From Tolypocladium sp. Sup5 PDA-1 (Eukaryota > Ascomycota > Sordariomycetes > Hypocreales > Ophiocordycipitaceae), in the NCBI GenBank assembly GCA_000750105.3, contig JPHH03000057.1:62001-126000 (forward strand): DNA of 64,000 bases, in the 5' to 3' direction. Below the pieces are notes generated by a model that was given only the letters and a program-made list of their open reading frames with translations, was not told where the DNA came from and did no database searches. Positions 21,929-33,128 of the stretch are shown in pieces; the first letter of the stretch is position 1; each line of letters begins with the position of its first letter. The translations under genes were made by a program, and so were the position numbers.

Positions 21929-22732
21929 TAAGGCCGCTACTTTGTGCAGAGCTTTTGATGACATTCATGTTCGATGAAGTGGACGGTTCAGCACGGCACG
22001 GGAGAACGAGGCAAACGCAACCGGATTGGATGGACCAACAAGAAAAATTCTTGTACTGCCCTGTCTTATGGTCACTGGGACTGGGGCTCGGTTAGATGGG
22101 CCAAAGCGAGCAAGGGTCGCAGGGAACGAATGGATGTTGAAAAGGAGCAGGGGTCGAACCTAGGAAAGTACTGTCTTTAGTCTCTCTGGCTGCAGCAAAC
22201 AATACGAAGCACCCTGTATGTTCACGCCTACCACGACTTGCAGCCTTGGATTCATTGCGCCGAGGAATATCAACAAATGCTGTTTGAGGGAGACGGGGGG
22301 GTGGATGTCAGCCAAGCTTTGAGGCTCAACGGGACAGGACTTCCTCCCGTCTTGGGGGTGGTACAAGGGGCGGGGGAACGGATGGGGCTGGCAGCTGTAA
22401 CTGCCGGGCAGCGGGGCGCGAAGCCCTGTAAAAGCACCCTTGCTGGTGAGCAACTGAGGCCTCTCAGTGGCTCGCTCAGCAAAGTCACGAGGCTGGGAGA
22501 GGGAACCGACAGGGTCTAGTCGAGGTACTTCGTACCTTTTGCTCGCTCGCAATCTTTCTGCAGGAGCTGCAGCTCACTTTAATCTTCATCATCCAGAGGT
22601 AGAGGAGCATTTGCTGGGACGCCCGACTCTGCGCTGCCTGCTCGTCCGTCGCCTCCAGAGGACAAAGCTTCTCGGAAGAGACGAGACGGAAGAGTGCGAG
22701 GGGCGGGGCCGCACCTCCATCTTCAAGCCAAT
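21929..22732. other. intergenic region PKA / CorA-like gene
   Basis: About 800 bp containing the PKA 3' UTR and the CorA-like promoter. A perfect 15-nt palindrome lies about 200 bp before the CorA-like start (listed). A tRNA-like B-box sequence near 22146-22170 was considered and rejected. Confidence 0.45.
22523..22537. repeat. palindrome AGGTACTTCGTACCT
   Basis: Inverted repeat AGGTAC-TTC-GTACCT upstream of the CorA-like gene. The same 13-nt core occurs in reverse complement at 52717-52729. It could be a factor-binding site or a remnant of dispersed repeats. Confidence 0.8.
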
Positions 22733-24610
22733 ATGGACGACTACATGTTCCGGTTCTACATCGACGAGTGTCGGGTGGTGGACGAGGCGACGAGCTACGT
22801 CGAGATATTCAACTACTCGGTGGGTGTTCTCGCTAATTGGCAGCCTGGAGAGAGAGAGAGGGTTTGAATTGCTAACATGCGGTGTATCCGTGCCCAGGAT
22901 CCATTCTACAACTCGTGCGAAGAGCATCCGCTGACGGAGGATGAGTTTGACAACTTTTTGCACCAGCGGGTGAGTTGGTACCCACGGCCAACGTCTGGAA
23001 CCCGTCGCTGACAATCACGATAGGGTGCGTTTGCGCCGCCGGACAAGATGCGCGAGGGCACCAAGCTGCTGAGCGGGATACGGCTCGTGTAAGTTGTTGG
23101 TGTTTCGACGTGGAGACGGGGCCGTCTACGTAGCTAACCTTCCCGCCAAGCGTGCAGAAGAATGCCCATGAAAAGGACACCTTCATGCCCAAGGTCATCT
23201 CCTTGCCCAAGGACTCGTACGAGAACATGGTTAGGGTGCTCAAGCTGCCGTTTCGGGCCATTGAGACGACGGCCGTCGTTGGGCCGTTCTTTTGGTGCGC
23301 CTATGATCAGGACGACGACGACCCTCATCTGCGTAAGTAAATGTGTTGCCTTGCCTTCTACTACGGTACCCGGACTCTATCTTTTATAGCACCGACTAAC
23401 ATAACTGGCCGTGTTAGAAATCGTCCACCGCAAGTCCGATGTCCGGAAAAAGGGCAAGACCCGCGGCTGGGAGATGATGCTCTCGCACTCCTTCAAGACC
23501 AACATCACCACCGGATACGTCAAGGGCACGCCGAGCTCCGACATAGTCCGCGCCCTGGACCACGTACGCGCGTGCGCGGCGCAGGTCGGCCACCCGATGC
23601 TGCTGCCCATCGTCATCTTCTCGTACGACCTGTCGCCGGCCAACGACCAGAAGCAGCGCGACGCGCGCGACTGGCTGCGGCGGCTGGAGAACGCCGTCAG
23701 CCTGCGCAACGAGGTGGAGGAGCACGAGCAGTACTTCCAGGACGGGCTGCTCGAGGTCGACGGCCTGAGTAGGGACCTGGTCGAGTGCCACGGGCACGTC
23801 ATGTGGAAGCGCCCGCAGGCGTACTGGGCGATGGCCCGGGAGATGGAGCGGGCCATGGAGAAGTTCCGCGTGAAGTGGGCGGCGCACAAGGGCAAGGACG
23901 AGCACTTGGTTGAGCAGCAGAAGGCGCATCGCAAGGAGATTGACAAGATACACCGGAGCATACTGGCGCGGCTGGAGTTTTACAAGGTGAAGCTCAAGGG
24001 GCTGGAGAATTACATCCACACCACGCTGGAGCGGTTGAAGGTGCAGCGGCAGGCGGTAAGTCTGCACGTCTTCTCGAACGTGTCGGTTCGGTTGCTAACC
24101 GGGAGCCCAAGCTGTACAACATCATGTCCCAGAGGGAGGCCCGGCTGAATCTCGAGATTGCGGGAGAGCAGCGGCGCATCGCCCACGCCAGCAAGCGCGA
24201 CAGCGCGGCCATGAAGACAATCTCCCTCATGGGTGCCCTCTTCCTGCCAGGCACGTACCTCGCCTCCGTCTTTAGCATGACCTTTTTCAACTTCCAAGGC
24301 GGTAAGCTCCCCCTTCCTCTCTGCTCCACGACGATACGTCCACCCATGGCTAACGACGTCCACAGGCGGCAACCCCATGGTCGCGTCCCAGCTGTGGATC
24401 TACTTTGTCGTTACCATCCCCCTCACCGCCGCCATCGTTGGCTCCTGGTGGTGGTTCGACCACCGCCGCGAGGCGCAGTACGCGCGCGACGACGAGGACC
24501 TGGAGAAGAACATTGACAAGATGGAAAAGGACATCATGTTCCACCTGCGCAAGCGCACCATGAGCAAGGCGAATACGTGGAACACCATCAGCTCGCCGCC
24601 GCTGGCGTAG
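22733..24610 (+). CDS. CorA-like Mg2+ transporter family membrane protein
   Basis: Seven exons: 22733-22819, 22898-22969, 23024-23088, 23151-23332, 23418-24055, 24112-24301 and 24366-24610, giving 492 aa. Every junction keeps phase. The long cytosolic N-terminal part contains helices rich in charged residues (EVEEHEQYFQDGLLEVDGLS; then coiled coil to about 370). The first membrane segment is at about 385-408 (SLMGALFLPGTYLASVFSMT) and the second at about 418-440 (LWIYFVVTIPLTAAIVGSWW). This is the CorA topology, with two C-terminal helices. The Gly-Met-Asn loop motif that marks Mg2+ channels after the first helix is not present; the region reads MTFFNFQGGGNPM. Substrate is therefore uncertain. 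The charged tail is cytosolic. Confidence 0.88.
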
Positions 24611-25031
24611 CACCACGGGAACCTGCAACATTTCCAAGCTGGCCACTTTCAGAGCGAATAGGCCGAGCGGTTGAGAAAACAAGGAAGGTTCAAGACAAAT
24701 GGAGGAAGAGATGGGAGGAGGGATTTGGTTCGTGTATATAGGCCATGCCACGCTACGACTTACGACTCACGACAGATACAACAACTCATGTACAAGCCTG
24801 TCATTACATATCGAATACAGAATAAAGCTGCTCTTAGACAACAGGTTCAAGAGTGAAACACTGTTGGAAAAACTTATTAAGTACGGTAGCAAAGTGCTAA
24901 TACAGGAGCTAATACAGGAGTCAAATCTATTGCAAGCCAGTCTTCCTGGCACCCACCTCCAACGCCAGAGCGATGCATTATCAAAGCAAGCAAGCTGCCA
25001 TCCCAAGGTTGAACACCACCCACGGCAGGTC
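24611..25031. other. convergent intergenic region, 3' UTRs
   Basis: AT-richer sequence between two convergent genes, with a 12-nt tandem duplication GCTAATACAGGA x2 (24896-24919). No gene was seen. Confidence 0.5.
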
Positions 25032-27205
25032 TTATATGTGAATCTGTCCACTGCCGCCGCCACCGCCGCCACCACCGCCGAACCACCTCCTGATATCGGA
25101 GTCGTTGCGCCCACTGCTCGGGCCCTGCTCATCGTCTCCGCCCATCCACTTGGGCTTCTTGAAGCCCTGGCCGATATCCTGCATCCACTTGGGCGTCTCT
25201 ATCGTGTCCATGGTGTTTTTCATGCGGTGGCCGATGATCTGGAAGATATTGTCGTCCTCGGGCGGTTCGTCTGAGTACGGCACGCGGGAGGATTGGCCTG
25301 CTCTGCGGGTGTCGACCGAGGAGCGGACGGGGGAGCGCGCGGCAGCGGCACCTGAGTCCCTGGCGGAGGGGATGGACAGCACGGGGGCTGAGCGGCCCGC
25401 AGTGCTGCCATTTGCCGCCAACCTGGCGATTGCATCTTCACGCCGTCGGAGGAGCGAGTTTCCGCCCAGCTCCCGCTCTATGAGATCTCGGCCTTCGCGC
25501 CAGGACCCGGTGCCATAGTTGGATGGGTTCTCCTCGTCATTGTCGATGATGTCGATGCCGACGAACAGCCGCTTGACTTTGCCGTACAACCCAAAGAGGG
25601 TAGCAACGACAGGGATCAAGAGAACTATCGGGAAGATGTCGTCGAACCACCGCCCCAGAGTGGTGAAATCAACCGATCTTCCGAGGAAGTCGTAAAACGT
25701 CGTCTTGGTGTAGACCTCAGAGGTGAGGAACGTCATGAAGTTGTAGGACAGAGGAATGCAGAGCTTAGCCACCTGCGTGGCATACCAAAAGGCCGATTCG
25801 TAGGCTGTGTTGCGCTTCACCAGCGCGCGGCCTCGCCAGACCTTGACCTCTGTCATGGAGATCAACGCGGCGGCACACATGTAGCAGATCCAAAAGGCCG
25901 ATATCATCTGGCCCGCGAACCCAACTTGCGCCTTGTCGCCGACCCAGTGGTGTATGACACTGAGACGAACGACGGACAGTTTCGGGAACGGAAACTTGAC
26001 CAACTCGGACCACACGATGCAGGCGGATGCGAGGGCCAGGAAGGCCCCCAACGCCAGTCGGGCGTACGGCATGATGTGGTAGTAGCACAGGTATCGCGTG
26101 TACGGCGTCAAGATATTTGTCTTTTCCCAGAAGCCGGCGTGCGGCGACGCGTCGCCAAAGTCGAGTTTCGTCGAGGCAGCAGAGTCTAAAATGGCCTGCA
26201 TCTCAGAAGCCTCTTGCACCAACTGATTCCATTCGTCGACGTATCGAGACCTGGCGTGGCGTGCGCGAACGAGCTTTCGGGTCAGATCGGCCAAGTACTT
26301 GTCGGTGATGACGGTCGGAATAATTCGATCGTGTGAGCCAGCATCGCGAATGGCAGACGGAGGCTGGTTGGGCGGAATGTTGGCCAGCTCCTGCAGCTCC
26401 TCTATCCAATCCCGAAAGTCCACTGCACTGCCCGTCTTTCGTCGACAGAGCTCGGACACCTGGGCCTCAATCTCTTCGAGGGTGATGAGGGAATCTTGCA
26501 TCTCCTCGTGAGCCTTGGGCGCCCTGGCCTGTAGCCGCCGTAGCCTCCCGCTGATGCTGGCGCTGCGAATCAAGCGCCTCGGAATCGATACCAGCCCGTG
26601 ACCCATCAGGTAGATGGCGAGAAACAAGCCCCAGCAGTAGGCGAGAGCCATGATAAGAGCCTTTAGCCGCCCAAACGTGAGCTGGTATACGATTGCGATG
26701 TAGACGATGCCAACGACGGCTACGCTGCCAACCGTGGCGTAGAATTGCGCATTTCCCCGGAGCGAGTACTTGAGTTTGTCGCTGGGGTCGCGATACCCGG
26801 CGTCGGAGTATTCGGCGAGAATTGGGAGAATAAACCTATCAAGGAGGAGTTAGGAATGAACAGACAGCAGGCGGAGCAGGCATGCGGTGCGCACCAAGTC
26901 AAGCAAAACGTCAGCCAGTATGTAATCCTCCACGACACCAGCACCACGCGCGCCGGGAGCCATATTCCCCGCGTGGCCTCGTCATCGGTTGCCGCACTTG
27001 ATGCAAGATCTATAGGCACAAGTATGATGACTATCGACGGGAGCCACAGGGCGAAGAAGATGGGGATGAGGTAGAATGCCGGAGTCGTCCGCAGGGGGAG
27101 GTAGTGGCGCAAGATCAAGAGAACCACCAGGGATATTATGAGAAGTGCAAAGATAGAGAATACGATCGAGCCGACCGGCGCCGAGGCGCTCATAGTGTGA
27201 GACAT
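25032..27205 (-). CDS. LMBR1-domain integral membrane protein
   Basis: Exons 27205-26895 and 26835-25032, with a 59-nt intron, give 704 aa. The start MSHTMSASAPVGSIVFSIFA leads straight into the first membrane helix. Further segments include PAFYLIPIFFALWLPSIVII, ITYWLTFCLTW|FILPILAE across the junction, MALAYCWGLFLAIYLMGHG, and a C-terminal group (ARLALGAFLALASACIVW, MISAFWICYMCAAALISM, IVLLIPVVATLFGLYG). A long cytosolic loop with coiled-coil character (about residues 230-330) separates the two groups, as in LMBR1/LMBD2 proteins. The C-terminal tail is disordered and ends in nine consecutive glycines (RRWFGGGGGGGGGSGQIHI). Family members act in membrane trafficking or as putative receptors. 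The exact role in fungi is not known to me. Confidence 0.88.
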
Positions 27206-27595
27206 GGTGATTTGTCGACGGCGAAAGCCATTCGCGCTCTGTCGAGTAGACGCCGTATGCGGTGTTGAAAGGTTGAAGAGTCGCCGACGCTGCCTTCGGC
27301 CTCGGGGTTTCGAAATGGCCGTTGCAGGTCTCATGACGCAATCTCCCTGCAGGCGCGCGGCACCCAGCTCCAGCCGTCGGTTGGTGCCTCATTTGTGGGG
27401 CAGAACTCTGGCCCTTAATTGAGTCGCGCGGATACGCGGCAGCTTTGCGCGTAGGCGCGTTTCCCAGTGCAACCGACCTGAACAGCTTTGGGGGTTCTCA
27501 AATCAACAAGTTCCTTGGACAACTGCATCTGTGTTCCTTTCACAACAACACTCTCGCTGCAGGTTGGAAGCTTTCTAAGCGCCGCAACCACCACC
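27206..27595. promoter_or_regulatory. divergent upstream region LMBR1 gene / HAT1
   Basis: 390 bp between opposite start codons, presumably both promoters. No specific motif was assigned. Confidence 0.4.
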
Positions 27596-29165
27596 ATGGC
27601 TTCTGTGCCCGACCTCGAAGAATGTATGCATCGCACTGCCTCCCTCGTCGCATCGCTGAAGCTAACTGACGAAATAGGGCTCGCGAACGCGAACGAGGCG
27701 CTCTCGATAAGCCTCGTCTCCCCATCGTCGTCCGGAGTCAAGCCTGTTGCGACATTCCACCCGAAGTTCACGTACCCGATCTTTGGCGACGATGAAAAGA
27801 TCTTCGGATACAAGGACCTGAAGATCAGCTTGCGGTTCCGCGCTAATGATATGCGACCGCATCTGAAAACCTCGTACGGCAAGAAGCTGAAGCCACAACC
27901 TGGTATTGACGAGCCCACCGACGTGGCAGCGGTGCTGGAAGAGGGCAGGCATCTGCCAAAAGGTTTGCATTGCCCAGCACACTCCGTCAACCCAAAACCA
28001 ATGTCACTAACGTCGCCAAGTTGCCTTTGTCAAGGGATCGGACTTTGAGAATAGCTCAACGCAGCTCGGTGACAACTGGAAGCCGCCCGGCACCCTCCAT
28101 GCGACCATCAACGGCACGGATGAGCAGTACGAGGTCTGGAGAGGCAATCTTGCAGACCAAGCCGTGAAGCAGCTGAATAGCCGCGTCCAGATTCTGGTGC
28201 CGCTTTTCATCGAGGGAGGATCCTACATTGGACAAAACCCCGAGTCGGATTCGCCCGAACTGGACCTTTCGGATGCAGACCGATGGACTATTTTCTTCCT
28301 CTACAAGACGCAAAAGTCTACCGAGGACCCGGAGAAGACGTCGTACGTCTTTGTCGGCTATTCGACCGTCTACCGATTCTACTACTTCCAGCCCCCCACG
28401 CCGCCCGCGTCCCCCAGAGACGACTGGGAGCTTCCCAAGGGTGACTTTGACCTGGCAGAGCTCCCCTGCAGAACGAGACTGTCGCAGTTCATCATCTTGC
28501 CACCATTCCAAGGCATGGGCAATGGACATCGTCTTTACAAGACCATGTTCGACTACTACCACGAGCACCCCCAAACTCATGAATTCACCGTGGAGAATCC
28601 TAGCGAGGTGTTTGATGACCTTCGAGACATTTGCGATCTGGCATTCCTACGCACCGTCCCCGAGTTCAAGGCGCTTCGTTTGGACACCACCGTCTCGATA
28701 CCGGACTCTGGCGTTGTTCCGCCTCTGATCGTTGGCGGTGACGCTCTCGAGGAGATACGACGCAAGTCAAAGATTGCCCCTCGACAGTTTGCGCGAGTGC
28801 TCGAGATGTACCTGATGTCCCAGTTGCCTGCGTCAGTGCGACCCTCTTTGGATCTGGACGCCATCGTGCCAGCGCCAACCAAAGCAGACAATCATCAAGA
28901 GAGGGTGTGGCAGCTGATTGTCAAGCAACGGCTGTATCGGCACAACAAGGACGCGCTCTCACAGATCGAGCCATCCGAGCGCATCGAGAAGCTGCGCGAG
29001 ACTCTCACTGGCGTGGAGTTGGAGTACGCCCGAGTACTGGCGGCTCATGACCGGGCCATGAAGCATTCGACGGCTCAGCCGCAACTACAGTCGAATGGGA
29101 AGCGGAAGCTGGATGAAACCGAGAACGACGCGCCTAGCAAGAAGGCCAGGGTGGAGGACGAGTGA
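27596..29165 (+). CDS. HAT1: histone acetyltransferase type B catalytic subunit Hat1
   Basis: Exons 27596-27623, 27678-27962 and 28021-29165 give 485 aa. The first coding exon is 28 nt; splicing gives EEWLANANEALSISLV, the Hat1 N-terminal signature. The second junction gives LPKVAFVKGSDFEN. The conserved blocks GYSTVYRFYYFQ and RLSQFIILPPFQGMGNGHRL are present, the latter containing the GNAT acetyl-CoA-binding motif QxxGxG at about residue 268, followed by TVENPSEVFDDLRD. The C-terminus is basic (KRKLDETENDAPSKKARVED), consistent with a nuclear localisation signal. Hat1 acetylates newly made histone H4 at K5 and K12 before deposition, with an RbAp-type partner (Hat2). Confidence 0.95.
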
Positions 29166-29419
29166 ACGGGGGTCCATCTACGGAGCACAATGCTTTCGGA
29201 AAAACTGGAGGTAGTCCGGCGTTTGGGGCTGTAAAGATTACGTGTAAGGATTTTTGTATTGCCTTTATCGCAAGGACCATGGTTTCCCCATAACTTTTCG
29301 TGCTATTCGTGATGCAGAGGACCAGGCCCGTCATGGCCCATGCCCTCTGATGCCTCTCCGTGGAAACATTCCACTATTCGCGCCTTATACTGGCGGCTGT
29401 CAAAACGATCCTATTTGAT

Positions 29420-30497
29420 CTAGTCTTGTTGAGAGGGTGCGTTGAATCTGGTGCCATTGACATTCTTGACGCCCTGGCCGAGCTGGCTGGCGACGCAGGT
29501 GGCCTCACGCATGGCCCGGGAAATAGTTCCGCGAACTCGTCCCTCCTCAAGAACAAGCAGGCCTCCGATGGTGCATCCACCCGGCGTGCAGACCTTCTCC
29601 CTGAGGATAGCAGGGTGCTCTCCAGACTGGACCAAGCCCGTGGTTCCTCGCATGGCTTGGGTGGCCATTCGCTGCGCGTCGGCACGGGGAACACCCATGG
29701 CAACCGCACCGTCGATGGCAGCCTCGAGCATCAGAGCAAACATGGCAGGACCAGATCCACACAAAGCGGTAGAGGCGTCCATGGTGTTTGTCGGGAGGTA
29801 GACGACATCGCCGATGCGCTTGAAGATCCAAGTCACAAGGGTCTTGGTCGCGGGGGGCAGAGGAGGGTTGGGGATGCCGATGACGGTCATTGACTCGCGG
29901 ATGAGAGCGGCAGTGTTGCACATGGCTCGAACAACTCTGCATCGGCCATCCTCCGCGGGGTCTGTGGACGGGACCTCGCCGTGGAGCGCCTCCTCCATGT
30001 GCTCAACGGTGATGCCAGCACAGACGCTGATGAGCAGCTTGCCGTGCAGCGCCTTCGCCATGCCGGGCTGGCCCAGAACATCCTTGACCATGTACGGCTT
30101 GCAGGCCAAGAGGACGACCTGGGACTGCTGGACGGCCGACAGGTTCTCGTTCTGGACGACCTTGACGATGGAAGAGTGCTCCCACAGCGCGGCCTTGACC
30201 CTCTTAGCGCTCTCGGCACTGCGCACGCAGCCAATGAAACGGGATGGCAGGGCCGGGGGCAGTTCCTCTGAGGGTGTTGAGGTGCCGGATGTCGGCGTCT
30301 GCAGGGGCTTGGGGCCGTTCAGCTCCGAGAGGGAAGTGAGGATGCCGTTAAGGATGGCGATACCCATGGTGCCTGCGAATAATGTCATGAGTACTTGCCT
30401 TGCGAAAACATACCTATGTGGCTTTGCACTTACCGCAGCCCAGGACTGCCATTGTGAGGTCCGAAGACGAGGATCCATGCTGGTTGAGAGAGAGCAT
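29420..30497 (-). CDS. PRO3: pyrroline-5-carboxylate reductase
   Basis: Exons 30497-30434 and 30372-29420, with a 61-nt intron, give 338 aa. Splicing restores the Rossmann nucleotide-binding motif MAVLGCGTMGIAILNGI at about residues 16-32; the unspliced frame lacks it. Further family blocks are VVLLACKPYMVKDVL, LLISVCAGITVEHME, VRAMCNTAALIRESMTVI, DASTALCGSGPAMFALMLEA and the C-terminal TPGGCTIGGLLVLEEG (usually TPGGTT). The enzyme makes L-proline from pyrroline-5-carboxylate using NAD(P)H, the last step of proline synthesis. An insert of about 20 Ser/Thr/Pro-rich residues follows the first helix. Divergent from CTK3. Confidence 0.94.
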
Positions 30498-31012
30498 CGT
30501 GAGGTATGACGGTATGGTTGCCTTAGAAGAGTTGGTTGGGTAAGGTGTCAAAATATGAGAGAATGTCGCTTTCACTTTTATTCGCAATCGTGAATCAAAG
30601 TTGAGAGGTGGGTTCCTCAGTATTGATTGTTGACAAGGGGCTGGCGAGATTTAATAACACCAAAGATCAAGATGGATGTTTTGTTGGAGAGACGCTCAGC
30701 CGACGATATCCTGCAGTGCTGCCCTAGAAGTCGAGAGATTTTCGTGTGTTACTAACATGAGGAGCTGACTGTCGTGGTACAATTCCCTCCGGTGCCGGCC
30801 TAGTGGGGATTTCCGGAGCTTTACCGTGGGGTAACGCAGTTCTCACCTGTCGCGCTCACCGAGAACGCGACCCTCACCGAGATCCACGTCTGGCCGGTAC
30901 GCACTTAGCACAGGCCGTTCACCTGGCCACAGGTCAACCTCTGGAAAGCATTCACAGCACACCAACGCAAGACCCCCACAAGCCCCTGCGAAAGGGAGCG
31001 AGGACCAAAACA
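30498..31012. promoter_or_regulatory. divergent upstream region PRO3 / CTK3
   Basis: 515 bp between opposite starts. Nothing else is recognisable. Confidence 0.4.
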
Positions 31013-31923
31013 ATGGCAGACCCGTTTGAGGTCCGTATGCGCTTCAGCTCGCAGCTCCAGCATCTCAACGCCTCGGTAAATTCTGCACAAAAAGCGGCTC
31101 AGTATGCCCTGAAATACAAGGACATGGACGAGGACCTGCATTCGTGCATCCTGGAGCAGGTGGAGCGGGTATGAAGCCTCTGTCACCTCATGAGATGTGA
31201 TGTCTTGCTGAACTGGCCCGCAGAACAACATGAACACGCGGGTAAACATCATGTATTTCATCGAGCATTTCTTGGACCTGGCCAAGGAGGGGCACGCCGA
31301 CTACATACGTATGATGCAGCGCGACATCATCCGCGTTGTAGATGCCGTTGCCCCCGACGATGGATCCGGTGCGGCGAATGTCAAGATTGTCCGCAAGGTG
31401 AGCGGTTCCTCTTTTCGAGGGCATGCAGCTGTTCCAGCTGCATGTCGTCCCACCTGTCAAAGCTCTCATCTGACTGTATCCGCAGGTCTTGCAGGGCCTT
31501 CAAGGAAAGGGGCATCTGGAGTCTCAGGCTGTCAGCCAAATAGAGGACGTGCTTAAGGAGCGGGAAACCAACGACGATGACCTGGGCCTGACCTCCTCTC
31601 CCGTCGGCGATGTCGAAATGGTGGACAGGCCTCCATCGCAGGCAACACCAAAGCCTGGCAGCAAACGACCTGCACATCGACTCGACAAGCGGCAAATAGA
31701 GCAGCGCATCGAGGAAGATCGCGAGCGGCACAAACGCGAGCGGGAGAGCATCTGGGCGACCCCAAAGGGCGAGGACGCCGAGATGAACAAACTCTGGGAG
31801 GAGACGAGCGATTTTGGAGAGGACGACGATCGCCTGTTGACCGAGGAGGCGGAAGACTTTGGCAAGGAAATGGCGATGCAACAATGTCCTCATAAACGGG
31901 CCACCAACGGGGACCGTCATTGA
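31013..31923 (+). CDS. CTK3: CTD kinase subunit gamma Ctk3
   Basis: Exons 31013-31168, 31224-31397 and 31486-31923 give 255 aa. Introns are 55 and 88 nt. The N-terminal about 125 residues form a CID-like helical domain (DPFEVRMRFSSQLQHLNASV; NMNTRVNIMYFIEHFLDLA; VRKVLQGLQ). The C-terminal half is charged and helical, with acidic runs (EETSDFGEDDDRLLTEEAED). This matches Ctk3, which forms the CTDK-I complex with the kinase Ctk1 and the cyclin Ctk2, phosphorylates Ser2 of the RNA polymerase II CTD, and promotes elongation and 3'-end processing. Fungal Ctk3 is usually about this size. Confidence 0.88.
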
Positions 31924-32260
31924 ATCTGCACGCGGGCATTGGCTGGTAGCATTTGGCGGCGTTTTGGCGTTCTGTTTGAGATTTATCTGTATGAGGGTTG
32001 GAGGACCATCGAGATACCCATGTATATTTCACGTCAGTCGAATCTGGTAAGAAATGCTGGCTGTGCGGCCATCCATCAATGTTGAGAATGATTGTCGACA
32101 CGCAAGTCCACGAACAATCTAGAGCCCGTAGTGATTGAGAAATCTTGTTTCCATTTGGAGACGGTAAATCTTGTTAGATACTAGTACACATGGTTTTGTA
32201 CATGCAGGCGGCCCTCTATCGTGTCATCCAGCCCAGTTTCGCAGCCCTTGGCGTACCCCA
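31924..32260. other. convergent intergenic region CTK3 / bL12m
   Basis: 337 bp of 3' UTR-like, AT-richer sequence. No gene or repeat was seen. Confidence 0.5.
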
Positions 32261-32862
32261 TTACTCCATCGCCACGGTGGCGCCCAGCTCCTTCATCGTG
32301 GCAATAATCTTCTCCGCCTCCTCCTTGGGGACGTTCTCCTTCATCATCTTGGGTGCGCTCTCGACGAACTTCTTGCTGTCCACCAAACTCAAGCCCAGCA
32401 TGCCCTTGACCTCCTTGATGATCTTGGCCTTGGCGGCGGCATCGAACGCTTGCAGCTTCAGGGTGAAGAGGGTCTTCTCGGCGGCGGCCGGAGCAGCTTC
32501 TTCGGCCTCCTCGACGGCGGGTGCGGCGACAGGAGCGGCGGCGAAACCGCCCATCGGCATATCGGGGATGTTGAGCTTGCTCTGTCCAGGGTGGTTAGCC
32601 GCCATCAGAAGCCTCAATTGGGTTCCACAACCGCATCACCAACCTTCAGGCTAGAGACGAGGTCCGCAGTCTCCAGCAGCGTCAGCTGGCTGATCTGGTC
32701 GACGATCTCGGCAATCTTGGGGTTCGTCGCGGCGGCTTCGGTCGAGTTGAAGCGTCTCGTCGTGGAGGCGACGCGGAGCATCTGTGCGGAGGCTCTGGCG
32801 GAGCCGGCGGAGCGCAATTGGCGAGCGCAGCTTCGCGCCGCGTACCGGCAAGACATGGCCAT
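32261..32862 (-). CDS. MNP1: mitochondrial large-subunit ribosomal protein bL12m
   Basis: Exons 32862-32644 and 32581-32261, with a 62-nt intron, give 179 aa. Residues 1 to about 45 are Arg/Ser/Ala-rich with no acidic residue before STEAA, a matrix-targeting presequence. The N-terminal dimerisation part (IAEIVDQISQLTLLETADLV) joins across the intron (SLK|SKLNIPD) to an Ala/Pro/Glu hinge and then the L7/L12 C-terminal domain (EKTLFTLKLQAFDAAAKAKI, EVKGMLGLSLVDSKKFVESA, KEEAEKIIATMKELGA). bL12 forms the ribosomal stalk that recruits translation GTPases. A second in-frame ATG at 32856 is an alternative start. Divergent from MDN1. Confidence 0.93.
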
Positions 32863-33128
32863 GGCTGCTGATGTGGTTGGGGCTGGGATGGCTCGGATTC
32901 GTAGTCGGGGATCAGTCGGGTGCGGTGTTCAAGGAGCGTCCTGAAGTTTTTCGAGCTTCGCCGTGCTGGCGGAACGCGGCGCGCTGATTGGTCCGGAAAT
33001 TTGTAGCACCACCGCCGACTCACCATCCCTGCACCCTCAAAGAAAAAAAAGTAGCAGTGCAAGCGCAGGTGAGTTGAAGAAAGTCAACAGCAGCGGGGAG
33101 AGAAATATCAGTCGACACAGGCGCAATC

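Noticed and set aside
22141..22215. Possible tRNA on the minus strand (B-box-like GGTTCGACCCC followed by CTGCTCC and T-run)
   Set aside because: No matching 5' acceptor strand and no anticodon arm in the right place; the T-stem has a mismatch.
6969..32862. Functional cluster of mitochondrial genes (MSS51, TIM13, bL12m)
   Set aside because: They are separated by unrelated housekeeping genes and have independent promoters; proximity looks like chance.
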